This document shows positions 9,205 through 18,439 of a stretch of DNA of 64,000 nucleotides, piece after piece. A program made the position numbers and the translations under genes. Source of the DNA: Phenylobacterium glaciei (GTDB taxonomy: Bacteria; Pseudomonadota; Alphaproteobacteria; Caulobacterales; Caulobacteraceae). Each line of letters begins with the position of its first letter. The stretch's first letter is position 1. Where the stretch lies: positions 208,959 to 272,958 of the forward strand of contig NZ_JAGSGD010000002.1 in NCBI RefSeq assembly GCF_016772415.1, read 5' to 3'. The notes under the pieces are model-generated. The model did no database searches, had not been told where the DNA came from, and saw only the letters and a list, made by a program, of their open reading frames with translations.

Positions 9205-10605
9205 ATGACTTTGAACCTTTACGACACCATGGCCCGCACAAAGCGGCCCTTCACGCCCCGCGATCCGAAGCGGGTGACGATGTATGTGTGCGGTCCGACG
9301 GTCTATAATTACGCCCATATCGGCAATGCGCGGCCCGTCGTGGCCTTCGATGTTCTGTTCCGCCTGCTGCGCCACACCTATGGCGCCGACGCGGTGATCT
9401 ATGCGGCCAACGTCACCGACGTGGACGACAAGATCAACAAGAAGGCGGCTGAAGAGGGCGTCGACATCTCGGTCATCACCGACCGCTATCTTGAGATCTA
9501 CAACGCCGACATGTCGGTGCTGGGCGCCCTGCGCCCCACCCACCAGCCGCGCGCCACCCAGACCATGGACGCCATCATCGCCATGATCGGCCGCCTGGTG
9601 GCCAACAAGGCCGCCTACGCCGCCGAGGGCCACGTGCTCTTCAACACCCAGTCCTATGCCGACTACGGCAAGCTGTCGGGCCACCCGATGGAGGACATGA
9701 TCGCCGGCGCCCGCGTCGACGTGGCCCCCTACAAGCAGCATCCCGCCGACTTCGTGCTGTGGAAGCCGTCCAAGGACAACGAGCCCGTCTGGGAGAGCCC
9801 CTGGGGTCCCGGCCGCCCCGGCTGGCATATCGAGTGCTCGGCCATGATCGAACAGGCGCTCGGCCTGCCCATCGACATCCACGGCGGCGGTATCGACCTG
9901 CTGTTCCCGCACCATGAGAACGAGATGGCCCAGGGTCTCTGCGCCGGCCATGAGCATGGCGCTGGCAAGGACACCGAATATGCCCGCTACTGGATGCACA
10001 ACGGCTTCCTGAACATGGGCGACGAGAAGATGTCCAAGAGCGTCGGCAACGTCGCCCTGGTGCACGAACTCATCGCGCAGGCGCCGGGCGAAGCCCTGCG
10101 CTGGGCCCTGCTGGTGGGCCAGTACCGCGCGCCGCTGGACTGGACCAACGACCTGATCGAGCAGTCGAAGAAGGCGCTCGACCGGCTCTACGGCGCCCTG
10201 CGGCGCTCTAGCGAGGTGAAGGCGCAGGCCACGGGCCCGTCGGTGGCCTTCATGGAAGCCCTCGAGGATGACCTCAACACGCCGGCCGCCATGGCCGAGC
10301 TGTTCGCCATGGCCACGGCTCTGGAGACCGCCCGCGGCGAGGACCGCGCCTATGCCAAGGGCGAGCTGCTGGCCTCGGCCAATCTGATGGGCTTCCTGTT
10401 CGCCGATCCGGAATACTGGTTCCAGGCTGGCGTCAGCGACGAGCTGCGTGAGAAGGTCGACGCCCTGATCGCCGACCGGGTCGCCGCGCGCACGGCCAAG
10501 GATTGGGCCGCCGCCGACCGCATCCGGGGCGAGTTGACCGCGTTGAATATCGAAGTGATGGACAATCCGACGGGGGCGACCTGGCGGATAAAGGAACAGA
10601 GCTGA
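9205..10605 (+). CDS. cysS: Cysteinyl-tRNA synthetase
   Basis: Charges tRNA-Cys with cysteine. The 466-residue class I synthetase has the zinc-binding C29 in MYVCGPTVYNYAHIGNARP, the HIGN motif at 38-41, the second zinc segment HIECSAM, HHENE, and KMSKS at 275-279. The frame is open upstream to 9121, but ATG 9205 gives the normal N-terminus MTLNLYDT and the earlier residues are not family-like. The stop overlaps the ATG of the next gene in TGATG, so cysS is the first gene of a coupled cluster with an SRPBCC protein and a NifU-like protein. Confidence 0.97.
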   Translation: MTLNLYDTMARTKRPFTPRDPKRVTMYVCGPTVYNYAHIGNARPVVAFDVLFRLLRHTYGADAVIYAANVTDVDDKINKKAAEEGVDISVITDRYLEIYNADMSVLGALRPTHQPRATQTMDAIIAMIGRLVANKAAYAAEGHVLFNTQSYADYGKLSGHPMEDMIAGARVDVAPYKQHPADFVLWKPSKDNEPVWESPWGPGRPGWHIECSAMIEQALGLPIDIHGGGIDLLFPHHENEMAQGLCAGHEHGAGKDTEYARYWMHNGFLNMGDEKMSKSVGNVALVHELIAQAPGEALRWALLVGQYRAPLDWTNDLIEQSKKALDRLYGALRRSSEVKAQATGPSVAFMEALEDDLNTPAAMAELFAMATALETARGEDRAYAKGELLASANLMGFLFADPEYWFQAGVSDELREKVDALIADRVAARTAKDWAAADRIRGELTALNIEVMDNPTGATWRIKEQS

Positions 10606-11156
10606 TGCCGGGGATCAACCAACCCAAGACCTTCACCACCGCGGCGGGCCTGACCTTCAAGAAGGCGGGCGGCGGCGGCGGACCAGGCGGTGAGAAGATC
10701 GAATACCGTGTCGGTGTCCAGGCCCCGGCCCGGGTGGTCTGGGCGGTCATCGCCGACCTTGAGGCCTGGTCGCAGTGGAACCCGCTGTATCCCAAGGCCG
10801 TGGGACCGCTGTCCATCGGCAAGCCCCTGACGCTGACGCTGCAGCTTCCCGACGAGGCGCCGGAGACCATTCGCCCGGTGGTCACCGACTGGACGCCTGA
10901 CAGCCTGCTGCACTGGAAGCTGACCCTGGCGGCCGGATTCGTCCGCACCGTCCGCTATCTGGAGATCGACGAGCTGGCGGAGGAAAGCTGCATCTTCTCC
11001 AACGGCGAGATCCTGGGCGGGCTGATGGGCCGCTACGTCGCCCGGCGCATGGGCCGCAAGATGTACCGCGGCTTCGAGGCCATGGGCGAGGCGCTCAAGG
11101 TCCGCGCCGAGGCCAAGTGGCGCGCCGAGAGCCGAAGCCCTACATCAAGCTCATGA
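10605..11156 (+). CDS. SRPBCC-fold (START-like) protein
   Basis: A 183-residue protein whose residues about 28-165 fit the SRPBCC/polyketide-cyclase fold: a domain start IEYRVGVQAPARVVWAVIAD, the typical WSQWNPLYPKA segment, and a closing long helix with RRMGRKMYRGFEAMGEALK. Such folds bind hydrophobic ligands; the ligand here is unknown. The N-terminus has a glycine-rich stretch (about 23-29). ATG 10605 overlaps the cysS stop, and its own stop overlaps the ATG of the NifU-like gene, so translation is probably coupled on both sides. A longer frame from 10503 overlaps cysS and is rejected. Confidence 0.85.
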   Translation: MPGINQPKTFTTAAGLTFKKAGGGGGPGGEKIEYRVGVQAPARVVWAVIADLEAWSQWNPLYPKAVGPLSIGKPLTLTLQLPDEAPETIRPVVTDWTPDSLLHWKLTLAAGFVRTVRYLEIDELAEESCIFSNGEILGGLMGRYVARRMGRKMYRGFEAMGEALKVRAEAKWRAESRSPTSSS

Positions 11157-11602
11157 TCGACGAGCTCTATTCGACCAAGCTCCTGAAGCTCGCGGCCAAC
11201 CTGCCGCACAGCGGACGGCTGCCGGATCCAGAGGGTTCGTCGGAGAAGATTTCCAAGCTCTGCGGCAGCCGGGTGACCATCGACGTGGTCATGGACGGCG
11301 ACCGCGTCGGCCAGTTCGCTCAGGACGTGAAGGCCTGCGCGCTCGGCCAGGCCTCGGCCGCGGTGCTGGGCGCCCACGTGCTGGGGGCGACGCTCGCGGA
11401 GATCGAGATGGCCCGCGATCAGTTCCGTGCTATGCTGAAGGACGGCGCAGCTGCGCCTGTTGGACGTTTTTCGGACCTAGAGATGCTCGCGCCCGTGAAG
11501 GATTACCCGGCCCGCCACACCTCGACGCTGCTGGCGTTCGAGGCCGCGACCGATGCTGTCCGGCAGGCGAGCACCCGAACTAGCCGCGCCGGCATAGCTT
11601 GA
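11153..11602 (+). CDS. NifU/IscU-like scaffold protein with altered ligands
   Basis: A 149-residue member of the IscU/NifU N-terminal family, which assembles Fe-S clusters in its standard form. The first ligand is C37 (KLCGSRVTID) and the second C62 (VKACALGQASA). The usual Asp two residues after the first Cys is S39, and the third Cys, expected in the segment PARHTSTLLAFEA, is S124. So only two of four canonical ligand positions are kept. The start ATG 11153 overlaps the upstream stop in ATGA; a GTG at 11117 would add 12 unlikely residues. Related proteins occur in many alphaproteobacteria, and whether they hold clusters is unclear to me. Confidence 0.8.
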   Translation: MIDELYSTKLLKLAANLPHSGRLPDPEGSSEKISKLCGSRVTIDVVMDGDRVGQFAQDVKACALGQASAAVLGAHVLGATLAEIEMARDQFRAMLKDGAAAPVGRFSDLEMLAPVKDYPARHTSTLLAFEAATDAVRQASTRTSRAGIA

Positions 11603-11661
11603 TCGCCATCAACCGTCGGCGTAATCGCTGCGGCTGACTTGCAAGGCGTCTGCGTCCCGGC

Positions 11662-11931
11662 ATGACCTTTTATCAAACCTGCGTCAGAGGCGCCCTTCGC
11701 GCCTACAAGCTGACGCTCTCGCCTCTGATCGGGCGCCAATGCCGGTTTCTTCCGACCTGTTCGGAATATGCGGCGGAGGTCCTGATCGGGCATGGCCCCT
11801 GGCGCGGCTCCTGGCTCGCGGCCCGGCGGTTGTGCCGCTGTCATCCTCTGGGCGGTTCGGGCTATGACCCGCCGCCCCCGCCGCGCGGGACGCCCGAGGG
11901 CTCCGCCCGGAAATGGACGTGTGAAACATGA
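11662..11931 (+). CDS. yidD: Membrane protein insertion efficiency factor YidD
   Basis: A small protein (89 residues) of the YidD family, which helps the YidC/Sec machinery insert inner-membrane proteins. Diagnostic motifs are [23 protein letters not shown], represented by the cysteines at 27 and 33, and [14 protein letters not shown]. An amphipathic N-terminal helix probably lies on the membrane. In many bacteria yidD sits between rnpA and yidC; here it is instead directly before thrS, with its stop overlapping the thrS start by four bases. Confidence 0.95.
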   Translation: MTFYQTCVRGALRAYKLTLSPLIGRQCRFLPTCSEYAAEVLIGHGPWRGSWLAARRLCRCHPLGGSGYDPPPPPRGTPEGSARKWTCET

Positions 11932-13913
11932 TCGACCTGATTTTCCCCGACGGCTCCCAGCGCCAGTACGAAGACGGCGCCACGGGCCGTTCCGTCGCCG
12001 CCTCCATCGCCAAGTCCCTGGAGAAGCGCGCCGTCCTCATCAAGCTGGACGGCAAGCTCTATGACCTGGACCGCCCCCTGCCCTCGGGCGGTGTGTTCGA
12101 GATCCTGACGCGCGACGCGCCCGAGGCCCTCGACACCATCCGCCATGACGCCAGCCACGTGATGGCCGAGGCGGTGCAGGAACTGTTCCCTGGCACGCAG
12201 GTGACCATCGGCCCGGCCATCGAGGACGGCTTCTACTACGACTTCGCCCGCGACACGCCCTTCAGCCTGGACGACCTGGCCACCATCGAGAAGCGCATGA
12301 AGGAGATCGTCGACCGCGACGAGCCGATCACGCGCGAGGTCTGGAGCCGCGACGAGGCCATCGCCCATTTCACGGCGATCGGCGAGGCCTACAAGGCCGA
12401 GATCATCTCCGACCTGCCCGAGACCGAGGAAATCAGCGTCTATCGCCAGGGCGCCTGGAAGGACCTGTGCCTGGGTCCTCACCTGCCGTCGACGAAGCAT
12501 GTCGGCAAGGCCTTCAAGCTGACCAAGCTGGCCGGCGCCTATTGGCGCGGCGACCACCGCAACGCCCAGCTGCAGCGCATCTACGGCACCGCCTGGGCCA
12601 GCGAGGCCGACCTTGAGGCCTACCTCACGCGCATCGAGGAGGCCGAGAAGCGCGACCACCGCAAGATCGGCCGGGCCATGGACCTCTTCCACCTGCAGGA
12701 AGAGGCCAAGGGCATGATCTTCTGGCACCCCAAGGGCTGGACCCTGTTCCGCATCGTGGAGAACTACATCCGCCGCCGTCTCGAGAGCGACGGCTACCAG
12801 GAGGTCAAGACGCCCCAGATCATGGACCGGGGGCTCTGGGAGCGCTCGGGCCACTGGGAGAAGTTCGGCGCCAACATGTTCGTCTGCGAAACGACGGAAG
12901 GCGAAGAGCTGGCCGTTAAACCGATGAACTGTCCGGGACACATCCAGATCTTCAACATCGGGCAAAAGAGCTATCGGGACCTGCCCCTGCGCCTGGCCGA
13001 GTTCGGGGCCTGCCATCGGTATGAGCCGTCGGGCGCCCTGCACGGCATCATGCGCCTGCGCGCCTTCACCCAGGACGACGCCCACATCTTCTGCCGCGAG
13101 GATCAGATCGAGGAGGAGACGACGAAGTTTGTCCGCCTGCTGAACTCGGTCTATTCCGACTTCGGCGTCCATCTCGACAGCGTCAAGCTGGCCCTGCGCC
13201 CCGACCTGCGGGCCGGTTCCGACGAGGTCTGGGACATCGCCGAGGACAAGCTTGACCGCGCCGCCCGCCAGGCGGTGAACATCGAGATCGAGCGGATGCC
13301 CGGCGAGGGCGCCTTCTATGGCCCGAAGCTCGAGTTCCACCTGCGCGACGCCATCGGCCGGACCTGGCAGTGCGGCACCCTGCAGCTGGACTTCGTGCTG
13401 CCTGAGCGTCTGGACGCGGAATATACGGCCGAGGACGGTTCCAAGCAGCGGCCTGTGGTCCTGCACCGGGCGGTGTTCGGGGCCGTGGAACGGTTCCTGG
13501 GTATCCTGATCGAGAACCACGCCGGGGCTTTCCCGCTGTGGCTCGCGCCCACCCAGGTGGTGGTCGCCACAATTACGTCCGACGCGGATGATTACGCCTT
13601 GGCGGTGGCTCAGGAGCTTCGCGCGGCGGGGCTGCGGGTTGAGACCGATCTGCGCAACGAGAAGATCAACTACAAGATTCGTGAGCACAGTCTGGCCAAG
13701 GCCCCGGTCATCGCCGTGGTCGGCCGGCGGGAAGCCGAGGAGGGCAAGGTGGCGTTGCGGCGGTTCGGATCGGACGGGCAGGAAATCCTTTCGCTCGCTC
13801 AAGCCGCGAAGACTCTTGCCTTGGAAGCCTTAGCGCCCGATGTTGCCCGCTCCACCACGGGGGCGGCGTCCGTTTCCCCTCGTGAACCGGTCGGGGCCAG
13901 GGAGGCTGGATGA
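11928..13913 (+). CDS. thrS: Threonyl-tRNA synthetase
   Basis: Charges tRNA-Thr. The 661-residue protein has the expected order: TGS domain (1-60), the editing domain with the HxxxH pair H73/H77 in [12 protein letters not shown], the class II catalytic domain ([10 protein letters not shown], then [15 protein letters not shown] as motif 2, then a C-terminal motif 3 region near [10 protein letters not shown]), and the anticodon-binding domain from about 550. The last 30 residues form an extra Ala/Ser-rich tail. Start and stop both overlap neighbours by four bases (yidD before, a glycosyltransferase after), an unusual linkage of synthetase and glycosyltransferase genes. Confidence 0.98.
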   Translation: MIDLIFPDGSQRQYEDGATGRSVAASIAKSLEKRAVLIKLDGKLYDLDRPLPSGGVFEILTRDAPEALDTIRHDASHVMAEAVQELFPGTQVTIGPAIEDGFYYDFARDTPFSLDDLATIEKRMKEIVDRDEPITREVWSRDEAIAHFTAIGEAYKAEIISDLPETEEISVYRQGAWKDLCLGPHLPSTKHVGKAFKLTKLAGAYWRGDHRNAQLQRIYGTAWASEADLEAYLTRIEEAEKRDHRKIGRAMDLFHLQEEAKGMIFWHPKGWTLFRIVENYIRRRLESDGYQEVKTPQIMDRGLWERSGHWEKFGANMFVCETTEGEELAVKPMNCPGHIQIFNIGQKSYRDLPLRLAEFGACHRYEPSGALHGIMRLRAFTQDDAHIFCREDQIEEETTKFVRLLNSVYSDFGVHLDSVKLALRPDLRAGSDEVWDIAEDKLDRAARQAVNIEIERMPGEGAFYGPKLEFHLRDAIGRTWQCGTLQLDFVLPERLDAEYTAEDGSKQRPVVLHRAVFGAVERFLGILIENHAGAFPLWLAPTQVVVATITSDADDYALAVAQELRAAGLRVETDLRNEKINYKIREHSLAKAPVIAVVGRREAEEGKVALRRFGSDGQEILSLAQAAKTLALEALAPDVARSTTGAASVSPREPVGAREAG

Positions 13914-14848
13914 ACGGCATCGCCGCACCGATCGTCGCCTACGAACCCGCGCCAACGCCTGATTTCGTAAGGCCGCGCCGCAAGGTGTCGGTGGTGATGG
14001 TCGTGTTCATGACCGGTGCTGCGCTTGAGGAAAGCGTCGCCTGCGTGCTGGCCGATTCGGCGGTCGATGAGTTCGTCATCGTCGACAACGGCTCGACCCG
14101 CATGGAGGCGGCGCGGCTCGCTGGAGTGGCCGATTGTGACCGCCGGGTGGTGCTGATCAACGGCCAGGGCAATGTCGGATTCGCGCGCGGCGCGAATCTC
14201 GGCGCCAAGGCCGCCAGCGGCGACGTCATCGTCTTCCTCAATCCCGACGCCTTCCTGCAGCCGGGCTGCGTCACCGAGCTGGTCCGCGCCATCGAGGGCC
14301 GCCCGGTGCCCTGCATCGTCGGCGGCCGGGTGCTGAACACCGACCGCACCGAGCAGCGCGGCGCACGCCGGGGCGATATCACCCCCATCAGCGCCCTGAT
14401 GAGCCTCAGCCACCTGGCCAAGCACGTCCCGGCCTGGAGCCGCTTCGAGGTGCATTGGGAAAACGACGCCGCTCCTGACTGTGTGGCCGCCATCCCCACC
14501 ATCTCCGGCGCCTGCTTCGCCATGCGCCGCGAGGACTTCGACGCCGTCCAGGGCTTCGACGAAGGCTATTTCCTGCACGTCGAGGACGTGGACCTGTGCT
14601 GGCGTGTGCGCCGCGCCGGCGGCATCGTGCTCTTCCAGCCCAAGGCCGAGGTCGTCCATCTCGGCCACACCAGCCATGCCAGCCCCATCAAGGTGGAGTT
14701 CCATAAGGGCGTCGGCCTGGCGCGCTACTTCCGCAAGCGGGCGGAGAGCATCTCCGAGACCCTGCTGGCCTGGATGCTCTCGCCGATCATCGTCTGCACC
14801 GCCGTCGCGCGCCCCGTCATGTGGCGCGTCCGGGGTAGAGCGACCTAG
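13910..14848 (+). CDS. Family 2 glycosyltransferase (rhamnosyltransferase-like)
   Basis: A 312-residue GT-A-fold enzyme of family GT2. It has the start strand [10 protein letters not shown], the first acidic site [10 protein letters not shown], the second NPDAFLQPG, and the acceptor-side motif [19 protein letters not shown]-terminal hydrophobic stretch (about 288-305, [17 protein letters not shown]) suggests membrane association. The layout resembles rhamnosyl or cell-surface polysaccharide transferases; sugar and acceptor are unknown. The ATG overlaps the thrS stop, so it probably shares that transcript. A family-A palindromic repeat starts 12 bp after its stop. Confidence 0.87.
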   Translation: MNGIAAPIVAYEPAPTPDFVRPRRKVSVVMVVFMTGAALEESVACVLADSAVDEFVIVDNGSTRMEAARLAGVADCDRRVVLINGQGNVGFARGANLGAKAASGDVIVFLNPDAFLQPGCVTELVRAIEGRPVPCIVGGRVLNTDRTEQRGARRGDITPISALMSLSHLAKHVPAWSRFEVHWENDAAPDCVAAIPTISGACFAMRREDFDAVQGFDEGYFLHVEDVDLCWRVRRAGGIVLFQPKAEVVHLGHTSHASPIKVEFHKGVGLARYFRKRAESISETLLAWMLSPIIVCTAVARPVMWRVRGRAT

Positions 14849-14860
14849 AGCGCAATTCTT

Positions 14861-14966
14861 CGCTCATCCCGGCGAAGGCCGGGACCGAGGTACATCCACC
14901 GCATTCCGGATTCCTGACTCAGGCTGTGACCTATGACCTGGGCCCCGGCCTTCGGCGGGGTGAGCG
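14861..14966. repeat. Palindromic intergenic repeat, family A copy 1
   Basis: A 106-bp inverted repeat: left arm CGCTCATCCCGGCGAAGGCC and a nearly matching right arm ending GGCGGGGTGAGCG, with a core between. The core resembles that of copy 2 at 19330, so these form one subfamily. It lies between two convergent genes and could fold as a long hairpin in either transcript. Confidence 0.8.
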
Positions 14967-14974
14967 GTTTAAGG

Positions 14975-15874
14975 TCAGGCGGGGAACAGCCCCGACCGCG
15001 CCACCGACGAGGTCGGCGGTTTTCCCAGCAGATCCGACACCCACTTGGCCGTGCTGATCAGGCCCGGCAGGTCGTAGCCCGTGCTGAAACCGGCCCGCTC
15101 CAGCATGTAGACCAGGTCCTCGGTGCCGATGTTGCCCGTGGCGTCGGGCGCGAAGGGGCAGCCGCCCAGCCCGCCGCAGCTGGCGTCCAGGATGTCGACG
15201 CCCGCCTCCACGCCGGCATAGGCGTTGGCCAGGCCGGTGTTGCGGGTATCGTGGAAGTGCAGCCGCAGCTTCTTATCGCCGATCGCCGCCTTCACCGCCT
15301 CGACCCGGGCGCGCACGGTCCAGGGGTCAGCCACGCCGATGGTGTCGGCGAGGGCGATCTCCGCGATATTCAGGCTGGCCGCCTCGCGGGCCAGCGCCAC
15401 CACCTGGTCCTGCGACACTTCCCCGTCGAAGGGGCAGCCGAAGGCCACGGAGAAGGTGGCGCTGATCGGCGGCCCACCCTGCGCGTCGCGGCGGGCGGCG
15501 ATGGCGGCCAGGGCGGCCATCTGCTCGGCGGTGTTGGCGCCCTGATTGCGGATGCCGAAGCCGTCGGTGGCGCAGACCACCACATTGGCCTCGTCGCACC
15601 GGGCCGCGACCGCCCGCTCCCAGCCCTTCATGTTCAGCACCAGGCCGATGCGCGAGCGCCCGGCGGCGGTGGGCAGGCCCTCCATCACCTCCTCGGCGCC
15701 GGCCATCTGCGGCACGCGCTTGGGATTGACGAAGGAGACGGTCTCCATCCGCTTGGCGCCGGCGGCCTCCAGGCGGCTGATGAAGGTCAGCTTCTGATCG
15801 ACGTCCAGCAGGGCCTTTTCGTTCTGCAGGCCGTCGCGGGGGCCGACCTCGACGATCTCGATGAATCGGCTCAT
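14975..15874 (-). CDS. Hydroxymethylglutaryl-CoA lyase-like enzyme
   Basis: A 299-residue HMGL-like TIM-barrel lyase. HMG-CoA lyases split 3-hydroxy-3-methylglutaryl-CoA into acetoacetate and acetyl-CoA in leucine breakdown. Seen motifs: EVGPRDGLQNE near the start with catalytic Arg-Asp, the metal-binding HFHDTRNTGLANA, and the family signature CGGLGGCPFAPDATGN containing the loop cysteine. The rest of the leucine pathway is not in this window. The start overlaps the stop of the upstream PMT-type gene by four bases. A related acyl-CoA lyase substrate cannot be excluded. Confidence 0.9.
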   Translation of the reverse strand: MSRFIEIVEVGPRDGLQNEKALLDVDQKLTFISRLEAAGAKRMETVSFVNPKRVPQMAGAEEVMEGLPTAAGRSRIGLVLNMKGWERAVAARCDEANVVVCATDGFGIRNQGANTAEQMAALAAIAARRDAQGGPPISATFSVAFGCPFDGEVSQDQVVALAREAASLNIAEIALADTIGVADPWTVRARVEAVKAAIGDKKLRLHFHDTRNTGLANAYAGVEAGVDILDASCGGLGGCPFAPDATGNIGTEDLVYMLERAGFSTGYDLPGLISTAKWVSDLLGKPPTSSVARSGLFPA

Positions 15875-17550
15875 GGCGCGGGCTCCGGAAGCTGCGGCGG
15901 CGGGGCGTAGATGCGCAGGGTGGTGTCGTCGCCGTTGGAATAGTCCAGGCCGGTGATCTCGCCGATCTGGCGCGGTTTCAGGCCGCGCGCCTTGATGGCG
16001 GCGTCGAAGGCCTTCTGCTCGCGGCTTTCCACGACTGCGGGCCGGTTGTCGGCCAGGGCCTCTGCCGCCTGGTCTGGGCCGCCCAGGTCGGTGGGGGTGC
16101 CCAGTGCGAATACCAGGCTGGGCTCGGCGTAGCCGGCCACGGCCACGGGGGCCGGCGCAATCCCCTGGCGGGGCAGCAGTCTAGCCTGGGCCAAGGCGTG
16201 CTCCGTGCGTTGCGACAGCCAAAGCGGCTCCAGTCGTGGCGCGAGGCCGGCGACGAGGGCCGTGTGGCCAAGAATTCCCAGGGCGCCGGCCGTGACGAGC
16301 GCCGTCGCGGCCCGGCCCTTCATCAGCATATAGCCGCCTGCAAGGCCTGCCGTCGCCAGCAGAGCGCCCGCCGTCAGCGCGGCGGGGATGTCGGAGGCGT
16401 CGCCATACTGGCTCATCAGATAGCCGACCCCACCGGCCAGCAGGGCGCCGACGAAGGCCGAGAGGCCCGCGCCGATCCAGCGGACCCGGGCGCCCAACGG
16501 CTCGCGCAAGGCCGCCGCCGCTAGCCAGGCCAAGGCCCCGTAGGTGGGCAGGGTGTAGTGGACCAGCTTGGTGGGGGTCAGTTCGAAGACCAGGAAGGCC
16601 GGGATCAGCCAGGCCAGGGCGAACCGCACCCCGGGCTCAGCGCGATGGCGCCAGCCATGGGTCAGGGCCGCGGGCAGCAGCAGGGTGGCCGGGAAGAACA
16701 GCAGCGGCGTGGCCAGCGTATGATAGCCGGGGAAGGCCCCGTGGCTCTCCTGGCCGCCGGCCAGCTTGGGGGCGAGATCGCCCACCAGGGCGGCGCTCCA
16801 GAACCCGCCGTCGGTGGCCACGGTCACCGCCCAGGCCCAGGGCCCGACAACGGCGGCGAACAGGATCAGGCCCCAGCTCCAGCCCATGTCCTTGATCCAG
16901 GGCGCCTTGCGGTCCCAGATCCACAGGGTGATGGCGGTGAGCGCGACGACCATCAGGCCCACGGGGCCCTTCACCAGCACGGCGGCCGAAAGCCCCGCCC
17001 AGAATAGCAGCCGGGTCAGCCGTCCGGCGTGGACCTCGCCTCGGCTCGACGCGTACAGCCGGGCGAAGGCCGCGACGGCGAGCGTCGTTGTCCCGCACAG
17101 CACCGCGTCGGTCTTGGCGATGAAGGCCTCCGACGAGAGCAGGAAGGTCGAGGCCAGCGTCGCGCCGGCCAGCAGGCCGACAGGTCCGCCGAAGAAGGCC
17201 GCCGCCCCCCAGGCGCAGGCCGCCGCCGCCAGCATGGCGCCCAGCAGGGAGGGGATCCGATAGGCCCAGATGTCCCGCGCCTCGGCCTCCGACAGCAGGG
17301 CCACCGATCCGGCCTGCAGCCAGTAGATGCCCACCGGCTTCTTGAAGCGGGGCTCATCCTGGAAGCGGATCACCACGAAGTCGCCGGTCTCCAGCATCTG
17401 GGCCGTGGCCTGGGCGAAGCGTGATTCGTCGCGATCCAGCGGCGGCACGGCGAAGACGCCGGGCAAACCCGCCAGGAAGGCGATCAGGGCGGCCAGGGCC
17501 GGCCCACGCCAGCCCCGGCTCCAGCGTTCGATAAAGCCGTCCAGAGTCAT
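15871..17550 (-). CDS. PMT/ArnT-type membrane glycosyltransferase
   Basis: A 559-residue protein with about a dozen hydrophobic segments, belonging to the GT-C glycosyltransferases that use polyprenyl-phosphate sugars (ArnT and protein-mannosyltransferase relatives). The first periplasmic loop has the catalytic motif LDRDESRFAQA at 38-48, followed by FKKPVGIYWLQA, both standard for ArnT-like enzymes. ATG 17550 is chosen; the frame runs 29 codons further but into the promoter region of the divergent GT2 gene. That divergent neighbour, 55 bp away, makes polyprenyl-phosphate sugars in related systems, so the two may supply and use the same donor. Lipid A is the commonest target of relatives, but this is inference. 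Confidence 0.85.
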   Translation of the reverse strand: MTLDGFIERWSRGWRGPALAALIAFLAGLPGVFAVPPLDRDESRFAQATAQMLETGDFVVIRFQDEPRFKKPVGIYWLQAGSVALLSEAEARDIWAYRIPSLLGAMLAAAACAWGAAAFFGGPVGLLAGATLASTFLLSSEAFIAKTDAVLCGTTTLAVAAFARLYASSRGEVHAGRLTRLLFWAGLSAAVLVKGPVGLMVVALTAITLWIWDRKAPWIKDMGWSWGLILFAAVVGPWAWAVTVATDGGFWSAALVGDLAPKLAGGQESHGAFPGYHTLATPLLFFPATLLLPAALTHGWRHRAEPGVRFALAWLIPAFLVFELTPTKLVHYTLPTYGALAWLAAAALREPLGARVRWIGAGLSAFVGALLAGGVGYLMSQYGDASDIPAALTAGALLATAGLAGGYMLMKGRAATALVTAGALGILGHTALVAGLAPRLEPLWLSQRTEHALAQARLLPRQGIAPAPVAVAGYAEPSLVFALGTPTDLGGPDQAAEALADNRPAVVESREQKAFDAAIKARGLKPRQIGEITGLDYSNGDDTTLRIYAPPPQLPEPAP

Positions 17551-17605
17551 GATCGCTTGATAGCACGATCCTTCCAGGCGCCGACTTTTCCGGTAAGGAG
17601 AGGAC

Positions 17606-18343
17606 ATGGCCAGTTCCGCAGCCTCAGGGCCCGACATCTCCGTGGTGGTTCCCGTCTTCGACGAGGAGGGCGCCGCGCCCGACCTGGCGCGGGAAATCGC
17701 CGCCGCCTTCGCAGGCCGAAACTACGAGATGGTCTTCGTCGACGACCGCTCGCGGGATGGCACGGTCGCCGCCCTGACTGCGCTGAAGTTGCAGATCCCG
17801 CAGCTCCGCGTCCTGACCCACCGCTCCAACTCCGGCCAGAGCCGCGCCATCCGCACCGGCATCCTGGCCGCCCGCGGCGACATCATCGTCACCCTCGACG
17901 GCGACGGCCAGAACGACCCGGCCGACGGCCCCAAGCTGGTGGACGCGCTGCTGGCCGGCCCCTCGACCCTGGCCCTGGTCGGCGGGGAGCGGGTGAAACG
18001 CCAGGACAGTCAGGCCAAGAAGATCGCGTCGAAGTTCGGCAACGGCGTACGCAAACGTCTGCTGAGGGACACCGCCAACGACACCGGATGTGGTCTGAAG
18101 GCCTTCCGCCGCGAGGCCTTCCTGCGGCTTCCCTATTTCGATCACATCCACCGCTACATCCCGGCCCTGATGATCCGCGAGGGCTACCAGGTGGATTTCG
18201 CGCCGGTGAACCATCGCCACCGCCAGACCGGCGCGTCGAAATACACCAATTTCGGCCGGCTGATGGCCTCGGTCTCGGACCTGCTGGGGGTGATGTGGCT
18301 CCAGACACGCGCCCGCAACCCTGGCGGCGCAGACGAGGTCTAG
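17606..18343 (+). CDS. Polyprenyl-phosphate glycosyltransferase, GT2 (DPM1/ArnC-like)
   Basis: A 245-residue family 2 glycosyltransferase resembling dolichol-phosphate mannose synthase and ArnC. It shows ISVVVPVFDEEG at 11-22, FVDDRSRDGT at 44-53 and the metal-binding DGDGQNDP at 98-105, plus GASKY near residue 211. Unlike ArnC/GtrB it has no C-terminal transmembrane pair, so it is probably soluble or peripherally bound. AAGGAGAGG stands before the ATG. The PMT/ArnT-type gene is divergent across 55 bp, suggesting shared control and a donor-user relationship. The small membrane protein downstream follows after 96 bp. Confidence 0.88.
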   Translation: MASSAASGPDISVVVPVFDEEGAAPDLAREIAAAFAGRNYEMVFVDDRSRDGTVAALTALKLQIPQLRVLTHRSNSGQSRAIRTGILAARGDIIVTLDGDGQNDPADGPKLVDALLAGPSTLALVGGERVKRQDSQAKKIASKFGNGVRKRLLRDTANDTGCGLKAFRREAFLRLPYFDHIHRYIPALMIREGYQVDFAPVNHRHRQTGASKYTNFGRLMASVSDLLGVMWLQTRARNPGGADEV

Positions 18344-18439
18344 CCGACCCCGCTCGGTGAACCGCCTTTGCGGCCCGCGACAAAGCGGTTAACGCTTAGA
18401 GGTCGCCGGGTTTGCCGGCCGCGTGAGGGGGCTTTCGCG

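Noticed and set aside
11862..13802. 646-codon minus-strand frame opposite thrS
   Set aside because: Pure antisense shadow of a highly conserved synthetase; composition biased and no motifs. The same applies to the long frames opposite phoD and the Kor flavoprotein.
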